From Thermoanaerobaculia bacterium (GTDB lineage Bacteria; Acidobacteriota; Thermoanaerobaculia; Multivoradales; Multivoraceae), in the NCBI GenBank assembly GCA_022822365.1, contig JAJEBV010000035.1, positions 136,082 to 200,081 of the forward strand: a stretch of 64,000 nucleotides of DNA, in the 5' to 3' direction. Under the pieces are notes generated by a model that saw nothing but the letters and a program-made list of their open reading frames with translations, ran no database searches and was not told the origin of the DNA. Numbering within the stretch: position 1 is the first letter of the stretch; each line of letters opens with the position of its first letter. Of the stretch, positions 6,604 to 15,505 are shown piece after piece. The position numbers and the translations under genes are program-made.

Positions 6604-7360
6604 CCAGGCGAGCCGTCCGAAGGCGAATCTTCGCCAGGGGAACGAGGGCCGAAGGACGCATCAGAGCCCCCCGCAACACCGGACCCAGTGAGGAGTCGCC
6701 GCCGGCCGCCGAGGCCCGCTCGAGCCAGGACGGAAGCCGGTCCGCCGCCGTGTCGCTGATCGCGCGCACGGCGGCGAAGGGAACGCCGCCACGCTGGAGC
6801 ACCCGGGCCGCCGCCCAGCTCTCCATGTCGACCGCGGTTATGGGAAGAGAGCCGGTACGCCGCCACAACGCCTCGCGCGACGAGGCGGTAACCACGAGAC
6901 CCGGCGCCGTGACCAGGACGCCCGGGCGGCAACCGCGGGACGCGGCCGCCCCGACCAGGGTCTCGTCGAGGTCGACGGGCGGCTGGTCCGGCGCCAACAC
7001 GGTCCGGCCGACGACCAGGGCGCCGACCTCGAGGTCCGGCGACAGGGCGCCGGCGATGCCGATCCAAACCACCCGGCCGCAGGCGCCCCGGGAGGCGAGG
7101 CGAACGCAGCGCTCGGCGGCCCGCCGCGCCGACCGCTCGCCGACTCCGCAGACGGCCACCTGGACGGGCCGGTCTCCGATGCGGCCCCGAACGGCAGCGG
7201 CCGCCGCGCCGTCCCGGACGCGCAAGGCGCCGTCGACGCGACGGAGCAGGGCCGAAGCCTCGGACTTCATCGCCGCGAGGTAGACCGTCTCCCCTCCAGA
7301 AGCCGGCGGGGGCGCCGGCGCACCCGGTGTGGGACGCGGCCGGCCACCTGGCGCCGTCAC
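6566..7360 (-). CDS. hpnG: Hopanoid-associated nucleoside phosphorylase-like protein HpnG
   Basis: A 264-residue member of the purine nucleoside phosphorylase/MTA nucleosidase superfamily. In hopanoid gene clusters this type (HpnG) acts on adenosylhopane to release adenine and give ribosylhopane. Seen here: ETVYLAAMKSEASAL, GVGERSARRAAERCV, VVWIGIAGALSPDLEVG and the nucleoside-binding segment ITAVDMESWAAARV with the conserved Met-Glu. It starts with GTG overlapping the hpnA stop (GTGA). A proline-rich N-terminal extension of about 20 residues is unusual. Its last 38 nt are duplicated at 3902-3939. Confidence 0.82.
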   Translation of the reverse strand: MTAPGGRPRPTPGAPAPPPASGGETVYLAAMKSEASALLRRVDGALRVRDGAAAAAVRGRIGDRPVQVAVCGVGERSARRAAERCVRLASRGACGRVVWIGIAGALSPDLEVGALVVGRTVLAPDQPPVDLDETLVGAAASRGCRPGVLVTAPGLVVTASSREALWRRTGSLPITAVDMESWAAARVLQRGGVPFAAVRAISDTAADRLPSWLERASAAGGDSSLGPVLRGALMRPSALVPLAKIRLRTARLGRRLAEVAAALA

Positions 7361-8358
7361 CGCCGCGGCCCCTTCACGTAGCCGTTCTCCTCGAACCAGC
7401 GCACCGCGCGTCCGAGCGCCTCCCGGACCGGATTCTGGGCCAGACCGAGCTCCCTGACCGCCTTGCCGGCATCGAAGAACATCCGGTGGCGCGCCATGCG
7501 CGCGCTGTCGAGCGCGACGCGGGGCTCGCCTCCGGCCAGCCGCGCCCAGCCGGTCGCCAGCGCCGCGGCGCCGACCGGCAGCCAGTGCGGCAGCCGCAGG
7601 CGGGGCGCCTCGAGCCCCGTGATCTCGCCAAGCATCCGCAGCATCTCGATCAGGGTGACGTTGCGGTGCCCCAGAATGTACTTTTCGCCGACCCGGCCGT
7701 GCTCCGCGGCCAGCAGGTGGCCCCGGGCAACGTCGCGCACGTCGATCAGGTTGAGCCCGGTGTCGACGTACGCCGGCATCCTCCGGTTCAGGAAGTCGAC
7801 GATGATCCGCCCCGTCGGCGTCGGCTTGAGGTCCAGTTCGCCAACCGGTGTCGACGGATTCACGATGACGACCGGAGCGCCGGCCGCGGCCGCCTCGACG
7901 GCGACGCGCTCGGCGTGGTACTTGCTGCGCTTGTAGTGCCCGACCATCGCGGCCTCGCTGACGGGAGTCGCCTCCGTCGCGGCGCGACCGCCGGGCTCCA
8001 GACCGAGCGCGCCGACCGAACTCGTGTAGACGATGCGTGCCGCTCCCGCCTCGGCCGCCGCCGCCAGCAGTTGGCGCGTGCCGTCGACGTTCGAGGCATG
8101 GACGTCACGCGGACGGCGGACGAACAGGCGGTAGTCGGCGGCGCAGTGGTAGACCTCGGTACATCCCGCGCAGGCTGCTCGGAGACTCGCCGGCTCCCGC
8201 AGGTCCCCCTCGACGATCTCCACCTCACAGCCGTCGAGGTTCGAGCGGTCTCCGCCCGGCCGCGCCAGGCAGCGCACGGGATCCCGGCCCCGAGCGAGGA
8301 GCGCGCGGACGACGTGCGCGCCGACGAACCCGGTGCCGCCGGTGACGAGAACCGTCAC
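7357..8358 (-). CDS. hpnA: Hopanoid-associated sugar epimerase HpnA (SDR family)
   Basis: A 333-residue extended short-chain dehydrogenase/reductase. It has the Rossmann motif VTGGTGFVGAHVV at the N-terminus, YHCAADYRLF, IVYTSSVGAL, the catalytic YKRSK (YxxxK) and VVIVNPSTPVGELDLKPTPTG, which is typical of HpnA. HpnA is predicted to act on the sugar part of hopanoid side chains. It sits between hpnH (26 nt upstream) and hpnG (4-nt overlap), in line with one hopanoid operon on the minus strand. Confidence 0.88.
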   Translation of the reverse strand: MTVLVTGGTGFVGAHVVRALLARGRDPVRCLARPGGDRSNLDGCEVEIVEGDLREPASLRAACAGCTEVYHCAADYRLFVRRPRDVHASNVDGTRQLLAAAAEAGAARIVYTSSVGALGLEPGGRAATEATPVSEAAMVGHYKRSKYHAERVAVEAAAAGAPVVIVNPSTPVGELDLKPTPTGRIIVDFLNRRMPAYVDTGLNLIDVRDVARGHLLAAEHGRVGEKYILGHRNVTLIEMLRMLGEITGLEAPRLRLPHWLPVGAAALATGWARLAGGEPRVALDSARMARHRMFFDAGKAVRELGLAQNPVREALGRAVRWFEENGYVKGPRR

Positions 8359-8384
8359 CCGTCAGGGCCGGGCCACCGGGGCCA

Positions 8385-9386
8385 TCATCCCGACAGGTGC
8401 CAGGCGGCAAGGCGCAGCGCGTCTTTCGGACTCTTCCGGAGATCGCGCACGACCGACGCCTCGAACCCCGAGTGCATCGCGCAGTTCGTGCACAACGGAT
8501 CCTCGCGCGACTCCCAGTAGTCCCAGTCCGTCTCCTCCCAGAACTCCTCGTAGGTCGCGTAGTGGCGCTTGCCGATCAGGTAGCAGGGCCCCTTCCAGCC
8601 GAGCGGCGTCCGCGTGACGGTGCTCCAGGGCGAGCAGGAGTAGTCCCGCAATCCGGCCGCGAACTCGAGAAACATGGGGGTCGATGTCAGCTTGTACTCG
8701 TCCGCGATCTCCAGGATGCGCCGGAACTTCCGTTCCGTGTCCTGGCGCGTGAGGAAGATGTCGCGGTCCACCGACTCGTACTGGTAGCCGGGTGAGATCA
8801 GCATGCCGTCGATGTCGAGGTCGCGCAGGAACCGGCACAGCTCCTCGACTTCATCGATCTTCGTTTCCTTGAACACGGTCGTGTTCGTCGTGACGTGGTA
8901 GCCGCGCTCCTTCGCCGCGCGGATCATCTCGATCGCCTTGTCGAACACGCCGTCCCGGGCGCACACGAAGTCGTGGGTCTCCCGCATGCCGTCGAGGTGG
9001 ACGTTCAGCGTCAGCCGCTTGTTCGGGGGCACCCGGTCGAACACCTTCGTGTCCAGGAGCAGCGCGTTGGTACAGAGGTAGATGTGCCGGCGTCGAGCGA
9101 TGATGCCGGAGATCAGTTCCGGAAGCTCCGGGTAGATCGTCGGCTCGCCGCCGCAGATCGAAACGACGGGCGCCTCGCTCACGCGCACCGCGTCGAGGCA
9201 CTCCGAGACCGGAAGCCTGTCCCTGAGCTTGCCCGTGTGCCGCTCCACCGCGCAGCCGAGGCAGGCCAGGTTGCAGGTGTAGAGCGGTTCGAGCATGAGG
9301 ACGAACGGATACCGGCGCCTGCCCAGGAGCGCGTTCCTGGCCTGGTGCTTCAGGTTGTCGGTCACCATGTGCAGCGGGGTTCGCAT
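8385..9386 (-). CDS. hpnH: Hopanoid biosynthesis radical SAM protein HpnH
   Basis: A 333-residue radical SAM enzyme that attaches an adenosyl group to diploptene, the first step of side-chain extension to C35 hopanoids. The Fe-S cluster motif CNLACLGC (Cys38, Cys42, Cys45) and the SAM-binding CGGEPTIYPEL are present, followed by ALLLDTKVFDR, NVHLDGMRETHDF and TTNTTVFKET, all characteristic of HpnH. The start MRTPLHMVTDNLKHQARNAL matches the usual N-terminus. It lies 33 nt after shc on the same strand, so substrate-producing and modifying enzymes are co-expressed. Confidence 0.93.
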   Translation of the reverse strand: MRTPLHMVTDNLKHQARNALLGRRRYPFVLMLEPLYTCNLACLGCAVERHTGKLRDRLPVSECLDAVRVSEAPVVSICGGEPTIYPELPELISGIIARRRHIYLCTNALLLDTKVFDRVPPNKRLTLNVHLDGMRETHDFVCARDGVFDKAIEMIRAAKERGYHVTTNTTVFKETKIDEVEELCRFLRDLDIDGMLISPGYQYESVDRDIFLTRQDTERKFRRILEIADEYKLTSTPMFLEFAAGLRDYSCSPWSTVTRTPLGWKGPCYLIGKRHYATYEEFWEETDWDYWESREDPLCTNCAMHSGFEASVVRDLRKSPKDALRLAAWHLSG

Positions 9387-9419
9387 GGATCTCAGGAAGG
9401 TCCTTTCGCGGGCATCGCG

Positions 9420-11444
9420 TCAGTGGACATCGGGCTGGCTGCCCGCAGCGTCGGGTTCCGACACGGTCATGTTCCTGTAGGCAGCCAGCGCCTCGAGCGG
9501 GAAGTACTGCGCGTAGCCGTGGTAGCGGAGGTAGAACACGCGGGGGAAGCCTACGCCGGTCCAATCGCGGTCGTACCACGAGCCGTCCTCGCGCTGACGC
9601 TCGTGCAGGAAGGCGACACCCTGGTCCAGCGCCGACACGATCCGGTCCGCGTCGCCCCGCCAGACCTGCGACTCGTACGACGCGATCAGGCCCATCATCG
9701 CCCACGCGGTCTGGGAAGCGGTGCTGTTGCCGCAGCCCTTGAAGCCGGGATCGTCGTAGGAACGAAGCGACTCGCCCCAGCCGCCGTCCTCGTTCTGTGC
9801 TTCCAGGAGCCAGCGGCGGCCGCGACGGCACGCCTGACTCAAACGGTCTGCGGCGCGGCCGCCGGTCCGCGCCGTCAGCGGCCCCAGGGCGGAGAGCGCG
9901 AGCCAGGTGCCGTAGATGCCGTTGGCGCCCCAACGCCCAGGCCAGCTCCCATCCTTCTCCTGCTCGCGAAGCAGGTAGTCCGTCGCGCGTCGAACCGGTC
10001 CATCGCCCGGACCGTGGCCGTGCGCCAGCAGCGCGTTGATCACCCGGGCCGTGATGTCGGGGGTGCTCGGATCGATCATCGCGTTGTGGTCGGCGAAGGG
10101 AATGAGGGTCAGGACCTCCTTGTCGGAGCAGCGGTCGAAAGAGGCCCAACCCCCGTCCGGGTTCTGCAGGCCGAGAAGCCAGCGCTGCCCGCGCTCCGCC
10201 GCGGCCTGCCTCCGCGTTTCCAACTCGCCGGTCCGTCCGCGGACCGCGGCCAGCAGCAACAGGACTTCGGCCGTGTCGTCGCAGTCGGGGTAGAGGTCGT
10301 TCCGGTACTCGAAACACCAGCCTCCCGGAGCGTCCTGGAGACTCTTCTCCCGCCAGTCGCCGGCAACCGTGACCTCGCGGTCGAGCAGCCACGCCAGCGC
10401 CTCCTGGACGGGCGCCTCGTTCCCGTCCATGTCCGCCGCCAGCAGAGCGCCCACCGAGAGCGCCGTATCCCACACCGGCGAGAAGCAGGGCTGAAGCCGC
10501 ATCTCTCCGGCCTCCTCGATCTCGAAGCGTTCGAGTTCCCGCAGTTGCCCCTGGACCAGGGGATGACTCTCTTCGTAGCCCAGGCAGCGAAACGCGATGG
10601 CCGCGTTGACCATCGCCGGGAAGATCGCGCCCAGACCATCCGAGCCCTCGACGTGGGCGATCAGCCACTCCTCCGCCTTCTCCAGGGCTCGGCGCCGCCA
10701 CCGGGGCACCGGGCCCACGACCTCCACCAGCTTGATCAGGCCGTTGACGCCGGCGAACACGGCTGACCAGAACGACTCGTAGAGAGTCCGCCGGCTGCGA
10801 CCGGGCCCGGAGTCTCCATGGAGTTCGTCGAGCGTCACATCGACCGGCACGCTCGGCCTGAGGGCCCAGATCACCGACAGCGGCACCACGATCGTCCGCG
10901 TCCAGGAGGACATCTCGTGCAGGTTGAAGTAGAACCAGCGCGGCAGCAGGATGAGTTCCGGGGGCACCGCGGGCGACCGCCGCCAGCTCCACAGCCCGAA
11001 GATCGACAGGTAGAGCCTCGTGTACGAGTTGCACGCGCGCAGTCCGCCCGCCCGCAGGATCGCCCGGCGCGCATCGGCCATGCGCGCCGACTGCGGATCG
11101 TCACCGGCGAGTTTCAGGCACAGGTAGGCCTTGACCGAGACGCTCGGGGCCGTCGGCCCGTCCGGATAGATCGCCCAGCCGCCGTCACTCTGCTGCTGAC
11201 TGCGCAGCCGCTCGCAGCACGCCGCGACGCGCGGGTCGTCGCCGCGTCCCAGGAAGTGAAGCAGCAGCACGTACTCCGACTCGAGAATCGTGTCGCCCTC
11301 GAGTTCCGAGCACCAGTGGCCGTCGTCCCGGCGCTGGCCCAGCAGATTGCGCACGGCCGCATCGATCATCACGTCGATGACCTTCGGCGGCGGAGTTGGA
11401 GACGACTCCGGGCGCTCGTGGAGTCCCCTGTTCAGGCTGACCAT
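9420..11444 (-). CDS. shc: Squalene-hopene cyclase
   Basis: A 674-residue cyclase that folds squalene into hopene at the membrane. The catalytic DxDD motif is visible in YPDCDDTAEVLLLL (around residue 385). Several QW repeats are present: QNPDGGWASFD, QEKDGSWPGRWG, QNEDGGWGES and QREDGSWYDRDW. Length is normal for the family (630-720 aa). It is the first gene of the shc-hpnH-hpnA-hpnG operon; squalene-forming hpnC/D/E genes are not in the window. Confidence 0.95.
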   Translation of the reverse strand: MVSLNRGLHERPESSPTPPPKVIDVMIDAAVRNLLGQRRDDGHWCSELEGDTILESEYVLLLHFLGRGDDPRVAACCERLRSQQQSDGGWAIYPDGPTAPSVSVKAYLCLKLAGDDPQSARMADARRAILRAGGLRACNSYTRLYLSIFGLWSWRRSPAVPPELILLPRWFYFNLHEMSSWTRTIVVPLSVIWALRPSVPVDVTLDELHGDSGPGRSRRTLYESFWSAVFAGVNGLIKLVEVVGPVPRWRRRALEKAEEWLIAHVEGSDGLGAIFPAMVNAAIAFRCLGYEESHPLVQGQLRELERFEIEEAGEMRLQPCFSPVWDTALSVGALLAADMDGNEAPVQEALAWLLDREVTVAGDWREKSLQDAPGGWCFEYRNDLYPDCDDTAEVLLLLAAVRGRTGELETRRQAAAERGQRWLLGLQNPDGGWASFDRCSDKEVLTLIPFADHNAMIDPSTPDITARVINALLAHGHGPGDGPVRRATDYLLREQEKDGSWPGRWGANGIYGTWLALSALGPLTARTGGRAADRLSQACRRGRRWLLEAQNEDGGWGESLRSYDDPGFKGCGNSTASQTAWAMMGLIASYESQVWRGDADRIVSALDQGVAFLHERQREDGSWYDRDWTGVGFPRVFYLRYHGYAQYFPLEALAAYRNMTVSEPDAAGSQPDVH

Positions 11445-11457
11445 GGCAGACCGGCGC

Positions 11458-12357
11458 TCAGAAGCTGTACTTCATGCCGAAACTGACTCCCCACATGCTC
11501 AGGTCGCCGGTCGACACGACGTACAGCACGTCGGCCCCGCCGGGACCGCGGCTCGAGTGGTGGCTCCGAAGCTGGTCCCAGGGTAGCCGGCCGCTCTCGA
11601 AGTCGCCGTACTCGACGAGCCGCGCCTTGACGCCGAGCGTCACCGAGTCGCTCACCGAGAAGTCGACGCCGGCGAGCAACTGGTAGGCGGACACGCTGTC
11701 CTCGAGCTTCGTGTTCGCGATGGTCGTCGTCCCCGCGACGATTCGCCGCAGGCTCTCCTCGTCCGGATGGCCGGCGAACGTGGTGATGGCGGCCGGATCG
11801 CCGTTCCGTTTCCACCGGTTGAAGTAGTCGATCGACGCGTCCGCCGTGCCGACGCCGAGGCCGAGGCCGACGTACGGTGAGACTCTCGCGCCCGGGGTGA
11901 AGTCCCAGTAGACGTTGGCGAAGAAGCTCTCGTACTGCACGGTTTCGACCCGCGTTTCCGCGATCTCCAACTCCTGCTGCGCCTTGTCCACCGTCACGTC
12001 GTCGGTCGCCGCCAGGTCGGCAGTGGCGTCGTACGAGAGCGCCGAGTGGGTGTACTCGAGTTCGGCTCGGATGTTGCCGAAGCGATAGCCCACCGCGAGG
12101 CCGCCCATCATGCCGGCGCCGCTGCCAATGTCCGAAGACCACGCCGAGGCCGGCGGATCACAGCCCGCGTTCGTGCCGTCGATCGGCACGATCCAGGCGT
12201 CGCAGGTCGTCGCGACGTCGTTGTCCGTGCCGTCCACGGTCATGGACGCTCCGTTTCCGATTCCCAGCTCAAACCCGAGGTAGAGGCCGTTCTGTGCCGT
12301 CGCCGCGGCGACCGGCGCCAGGGCCATCACGAGAAAGGTCGCAGTCGTCTTCGTCAC
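11458..12357 (-). CDS. Outer-membrane beta-barrel protein
   Basis: A 299-residue protein with a clear signal peptide (TATFLVMALAPVAAATAQ). Alternating amphipathic strands follow, including GLYLGFELGIGNG, MGGLAVGYRFGNIRAELEYTHS, YVGLGLGVGTADAS, YQLLAGVDFSVSDSVTLGVK and a terminal VSFGMKYSF. The final Phe is the usual BAM recognition residue. It resembles small OmpA/OmpW-like or P44-like barrels; the transported or bound ligand is unknown. It lies only 13 nt upstream of shc and 12 nt after the DUF4410 gene on the same strand, so read-through into the hopanoid operon is plausible. Confidence 0.8.
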   Translation of the reverse strand: MTKTTATFLVMALAPVAAATAQNGLYLGFELGIGNGASMTVDGTDNDVATTCDAWIVPIDGTNAGCDPPASAWSSDIGSGAGMMGGLAVGYRFGNIRAELEYTHSALSYDATADLAATDDVTVDKAQQELEIAETRVETVQYESFFANVYWDFTPGARVSPYVGLGLGVGTADASIDYFNRWKRNGDPAAITTFAGHPDEESLRRIVAGTTTIANTKLEDSVSAYQLLAGVDFSVSDSVTLGVKARLVEYGDFESGRLPWDQLRSHHSSRGPGGADVLYVVSTGDLSMWGVSFGMKYSF

Positions 12358-12369
12358 GGCTCGCCCCGC

Positions 12370-12984
12370 CTACCGAAGCACGCGCTTCAACAGCTCGACG
12401 ATCTTCGACGTGTTCTCCTGATTGTCGTCCTTCGTCATCTTTGCGGCGCCGCCACCACCGATCTTGAAGCCCATGCCCGTGCCGGCGCCGTAGCCGTGGT
12501 AGAGCGCGAGAACCCGATCGTCCGAGCTGTCGATGAACTCACACTCGAGGATCGATCTGGACTTGCCCGCTCCGCCGCCGACCGCATAGCGCATCATCCG
12601 GCTACCCGGTTCCACGTCCAGCTTGCAGTCGATCCGCAGGTAACCGCTGTCCGTAGCCGCGCGCGTATCGTCCAGCACCTGCGTGAACAGCCCGGACTTG
12701 CCCAGCCTCGCCGAGAGCTGTTCCCGCAACTGCGCATCGAGTTCGCGCTCCTGCAACGGCGCTTCGTTCGAGGCCTTCTTCCAGGCGATATCCGTGATGG
12801 TCTCACCGATAGCGACCACGTCGAACGTCCCCAGAGCTTCCCGGTCGTACACCTTCAACCACCGTCCCTTGAACTTGCCGGGGTTCTTGCCGATCGTCTC
12901 CTCCGCGGCGCTCGCCGCGGAAGCAGCTCCCAGGAGTGGCAGCATCAGGCACACAATCGCCGTCATCGAACTAGCACGTCTCAT
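12370..12984 (-). CDS. Exported DUF4410-like protein
   Basis: A 204-residue protein using the ATG at 12984 (MRRASSMTAIVCLMLPLL), which places a signal peptide at the start. A start 11 codons earlier gives a poor leader. The mature part has KVYDREALGTFDVVAIGETITD, LREQLSARLGKSGLF and LRIDCKLDVEPGSRMMRYAVGG, then ILECEFIDSSDDRVLALY. This is the style of DUF4410 proteins (glycine-rich centre, envelope-located, function unknown). It is encoded immediately upstream of the beta-barrel protein, so the two may work together at the envelope. Confidence 0.7.
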   Translation of the reverse strand: MRRASSMTAIVCLMLPLLGAASAASAAEETIGKNPGKFKGRWLKVYDREALGTFDVVAIGETITDIAWKKASNEAPLQERELDAQLREQLSARLGKSGLFTQVLDDTRAATDSGYLRIDCKLDVEPGSRMMRYAVGGGAGKSRSILECEFIDSSDDRVLALYHGYGAGTGMGFKIGGGGAAKMTKDDNQENTSKIVELLKRVLR

Positions 12985-13031
12985 CCTCGGTCCCTCCCGT
13001 TCTCCTTCGCTGGTCAAGCGTCAGGCCAACG

Positions 13032-13153
13032 ATTCTCCATCATGTAAGCGTCGTCGAAAACACTCTCGCCGGGCGTGTAGGCGCGTAGCACGACGTTCGG
13101 CTCAGGCTGAGCCGCGCCCGGCAAATCTCTGGCAAACAGATCGAAGCCGCTCC
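13032..13153 (-). pseudogene. Stray fragment of the Gfo/Idh oxidoreductase gene
   Basis: On the minus strand this stretch encodes GSGFDLFARDLPG then VLRAYTPGESVFDDAYMMEN. The intact oxidoreductase at 16805-17998 has SGLDLFASN then MLSAYAPDESVFDDAYIMEK at 17011-17132. The nucleotide match is strong, for example GCGTCGTCGAAAACACTCTC in both. Only about 120 nt survive, in the same orientation as the parent gene and with the whole restriction-modification island in between. Confidence 0.8.
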
Positions 13154-13174
13154 CCACGAGTCCAAGCTGATCGA

Positions 13175-13861
13175 TCAACACGTCCGGCGCCTCAGCCCAC
13201 TCAGGGCGCCTTGAGCTGGGGCTTCCCCGCATCCGTGAGTTTCTTGTTCAGCGCCTTCCGCTTCGAGGCCGCACGAGCCGGCACAACGTAGTAGAAATCG
13301 AACAACCTCGACGATCGCACCCGTGCTAGTGGACTTCATGGGGTGCGCAGCGAAGTTACCGACTTGTCGCACGGCGTCGACGTTCTGCCCAAGCGAGGAC
13401 GGCAACTGGCCGATCACTTCATCTATCTGGTCGGCCAAGTTCCGCTTCTTCGCACCACCCTTCGTAGTCAACACGCCTTGCAGACATCGTCTCGCTAGGG
13501 CAGCGGACGCTTTCCGGCTCCTTGGTAGTACGGATGCCGCTTCCTTGAAGTCCTCGGCAATACTCGGAGCCTCCGCCTCAACCTCTTTCGGCACCGTGCG
13601 ATCGGCCGAAGGCGGCCACAGCATCTCTCCGGCCCTCTGAGGCTGGCGCCCCTTATCCCCAGTTGCGACCGCCTTCAAGATCACGCCGCCACAACCTGGA
13701 CACCCCACACTCGCCACATAGAGGCGGCGCCCTGACCGTGTCTCATACAGCACCACGTCACTCGGCCACGTACCGTTCCCGCTATCGACATTCACCGATT
13801 CGAACCGGACAGAGAGTCTGCAGTGGGGACACGTCCCGGTCGCCTTGTCCCTGTAGTTCAT
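13175..13861 (-). pseudogene. DUF4145 domain protein, frameshifted near the C-terminus
   Basis: The N-terminal part has a paired-Cys zinc-ribbon-like segment (TCPHC, VGCPGCGG). The DUF4145 core follows: ALARRCLQGVL, LADQIDEVIGQLP, DAVRQVGNFAAHPM, STGAIVEV. After IVEV (about 13310) the frame degenerates, but another frame continues with RLFDFYYVVPARAASKRKAL then NKKLTDAGKPQLKAP and a stop near 13205, exactly the family's ending. The expected 10-15 residues between the two parts are missing, so a short deletion between like sequences probably removed them and shifted the frame. It begins with a 4-nt overlap with the probable restriction enzyme gene; DUF4145 proteins often accompany restriction and defence genes. 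Confidence 0.72.
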
Positions 13862-14469
13862 GAGTTCCCAATCAGCACATCGGGATTTCGGTACTCGACG
13901 TGTTCGACCAAGCGATCGAAGAAGCCGCCAAAGTCCACGGAGTCTGAGCAGAGCAGCGGACCGGCAGAGAAATCAACCTCGGCCAAGGCGAGCCCCTCGA
14001 AGGTCCCTGTCGCCCAAGCCGGGGGTGCTCGGTGCGACAACTGTTCCAGTCGCGACCTGAGGAGATCTAGCCAGGTCGAACCGTGCTTGGCGGAGTAAGA
14101 GTCTTGGCTTCGATCGAAGACCATGATGTACCCGATCACGATTTCCGGTGAGTGGAGTTGAGCGTTGGCCACCTCGCCGATCAGGTCGTCGATGCGGTTC
14201 GGCACAGTCCCAGGGATGTTCTTGAGGAGCGATTTCAGAGAGAGTCCAAGCCGGGCCTTGCCTCCGTGATGCCAAGCAACGTCCCACTGCTTAACGCGCC
14301 CGAAGCCCTCCACTTCCACCTCGGCACCGACGTCGTGGAGGCCACGCTCTTCCAGTTCCTGAACGCAGAAGTCGGCAAGGCGACTGAGTCTCGCCGGGGA
14401 CGTCGTCTTCTCTTCGACGACGGCAACGCGATAGAGGTGCTCTATCGCCTCTTGGACCGTAATGGGCAC
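13858..14469 (-). CDS. Probable type II restriction endonuclease
   Basis: A 203-residue protein encoded between a beta-class DNA methyltransferase (20 nt upstream) and a DUF4145 gene (4-nt overlap). Features are EVEGFGRVKQWDVAW followed by GKARLGLSLKSLLKNIPG, which could supply the D...(S/E)xK ligands of a PD-(D/E)XK nuclease, then NRIDDLIGEVANAQLHSPEIV and IGYIMVFDRSQ. That layout (core with xxK, then a helix and a beta strand) is common in type II restriction enzymes. I recognise no named family or specificity; the call rests mostly on position next to the methyltransferase. Confidence 0.55.
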   Translation of the reverse strand: MPITVQEAIEHLYRVAVVEEKTTSPARLSRLADFCVQELEERGLHDVGAEVEVEGFGRVKQWDVAWHHGGKARLGLSLKSLLKNIPGTVPNRIDDLIGEVANAQLHSPEIVIGYIMVFDRSQDSYSAKHGSTWLDLLRSRLEQLSHRAPPAWATGTFEGLALAEVDFSAGPLLCSDSVDFGGFFDRLVEHVEYRNPDVLIGNS

Positions 14470-14488
14470 GCAGGACCTCGGCTCGGTG

Positions 14489-15505
14489 TCAGCGAGCCTC
14501 CACCGTACCGCTCGCAGCTCGGTGGGTCACGACTTCCACCTGGCTGAACATGTGAGCCGCCTGCGTCGCAAGCCGACGCGTCGACGCGTCGAAGTACGAC
14601 GGTTCGACCTCCACACCGATGCTGTTGCGACCCCACTTCGCCGCCGCGGACTGCGTCGTCGCGGTACCCATGAAGGGATCGAACACCGTATCGCCCGCGA
14701 AGCTGAACATGCGGATCAACCGCTCCGCGATCTCCAGCGGGTAGGGTGCCGGGTGATTCCGCGTAGACGCGCCTCCAACGCCCTCCCAGACCTGCCGGAA
14801 CCACTTGTGGTGGAGTTCCGCCGGAATCAGGCTCAGGACCTTTGCCGCTGATGTCGGGCGGCGGTAGCCGCCGGGCTTCCGCTGCATCAGGATGAACTCG
14901 ATGTCGTTCTTGATGACCGCGTTGGGTTCGTACGGCTTGCCCAGGAAAGCGCCGGTGCCCCCAACCTCGAAGGCTGCGTTGGCGATCTTGTGCCAGATGA
15001 TGGGCGCGAGGTTGTCGAAGCCGATGCTCCGGCAGCGCTCCTGGATGGAGGCGTGCAGCGGCACCACGGTGTGCCGACCATGCCTTCGGCGCGACAGGCA
15101 CACGTCTCCGACCACGCACACCAGACGACCGCCTGGCACGAGGGCCTCGTAGCAACGCGCCCACACCTTGTCCAGTTGGTCCAGGAAATCCTCGTAGTCC
15201 GCTACCCAGCCCAACTGTCCCTCCGAGTCGGGGTACTCCTTGAGCGTCCAGTAGGGCGGTGACGTGACGACGAGATGAATCGACTCCTCCGGAAGCGGAG
15301 GCTCCGTGCGCGAGTCGCCCAGGAACAAGTCGTGGCGAGTCGGTGCCTCGGCCAGCCGGGCCTCGATCTCGGCCGTGGCCTTCGGGTCCCTGGCCAACTT
15401 CGGCAGGTCCCGACGCGGATTCTCAAAGGACCTCCAGCACTCCGGCACCAGATCGGCGAGCGGGTCTCTGGCCTCGACGTCGGCTTGGGCAGGTACCAGA
15501 CTCAT
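14489..15505 (-). CDS. Beta-class site-specific DNA methyltransferase (N4-cytosine or N6-adenine)
   Basis: 338 residues using the ATG at 15505 (MSLVPAQADVEARDP); longer versions would read through arginine-rich non-family sequence. Catalytic motif IV is TSPPYW (81-86) and the SAM-binding motif is FDPFMGTATTQSAAAKWGRNSIGVE near the C-terminus, so the order IV...I marks the beta class. Other typical blocks are GGRLVCVVGDVCL, PIIWHKI and RNHPAPYPLEIAERLIRMF. It would methylate the recognition site of the adjacent endonuclease and protect host DNA. TSPPYW is most often linked to N4-cytosine activity, but specificity cannot be read from sequence. Confidence 0.9.
   Translation of the reverse strand: MSLVPAQADVEARDPLADLVPECWRSFENPRRDLPKLARDPKATAEIEARLAEAPTRHDLFLGDSRTEPPLPEESIHLVVTSPPYWTLKEYPDSEGQLGWVADYEDFLDQLDKVWARCYEALVPGGRLVCVVGDVCLSRRRHGRHTVVPLHASIQERCRSIGFDNLAPIIWHKIANAAFEVGGTGAFLGKPYEPNAVIKNDIEFILMQRKPGGYRRPTSAAKVLSLIPAELHHKWFRQVWEGVGGASTRNHPAPYPLEIAERLIRMFSFAGDTVFDPFMGTATTQSAAAKWGRNSIGVEVEPSYFDASTRRLATQAAHMFSQVEVVTHRAASGTVEAR

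Noticed and set aside
5274-7283. 669-codon plus-strand open frame opposite the Spondin_N and hpnG genes
   Set aside because: It is antisense to two well-supported genes and Arg-rich throughout, without any domain signature.
8851-11034. 727-codon minus-strand open frame across hpnH and shc
   Set aside because: It is a shifted frame within two obvious genes; its Arg/Gly/Pro-rich sequence has no family pattern, while the chosen frames show DxDD and CxxxCxxC motifs.
13797-13815. Possible tRNA T-loop sequence (GATTCGAACC)
   Set aside because: It lies inside the DUF4145 coding frame (RFESVN) and no acceptor or anticodon stems can be drawn around it.
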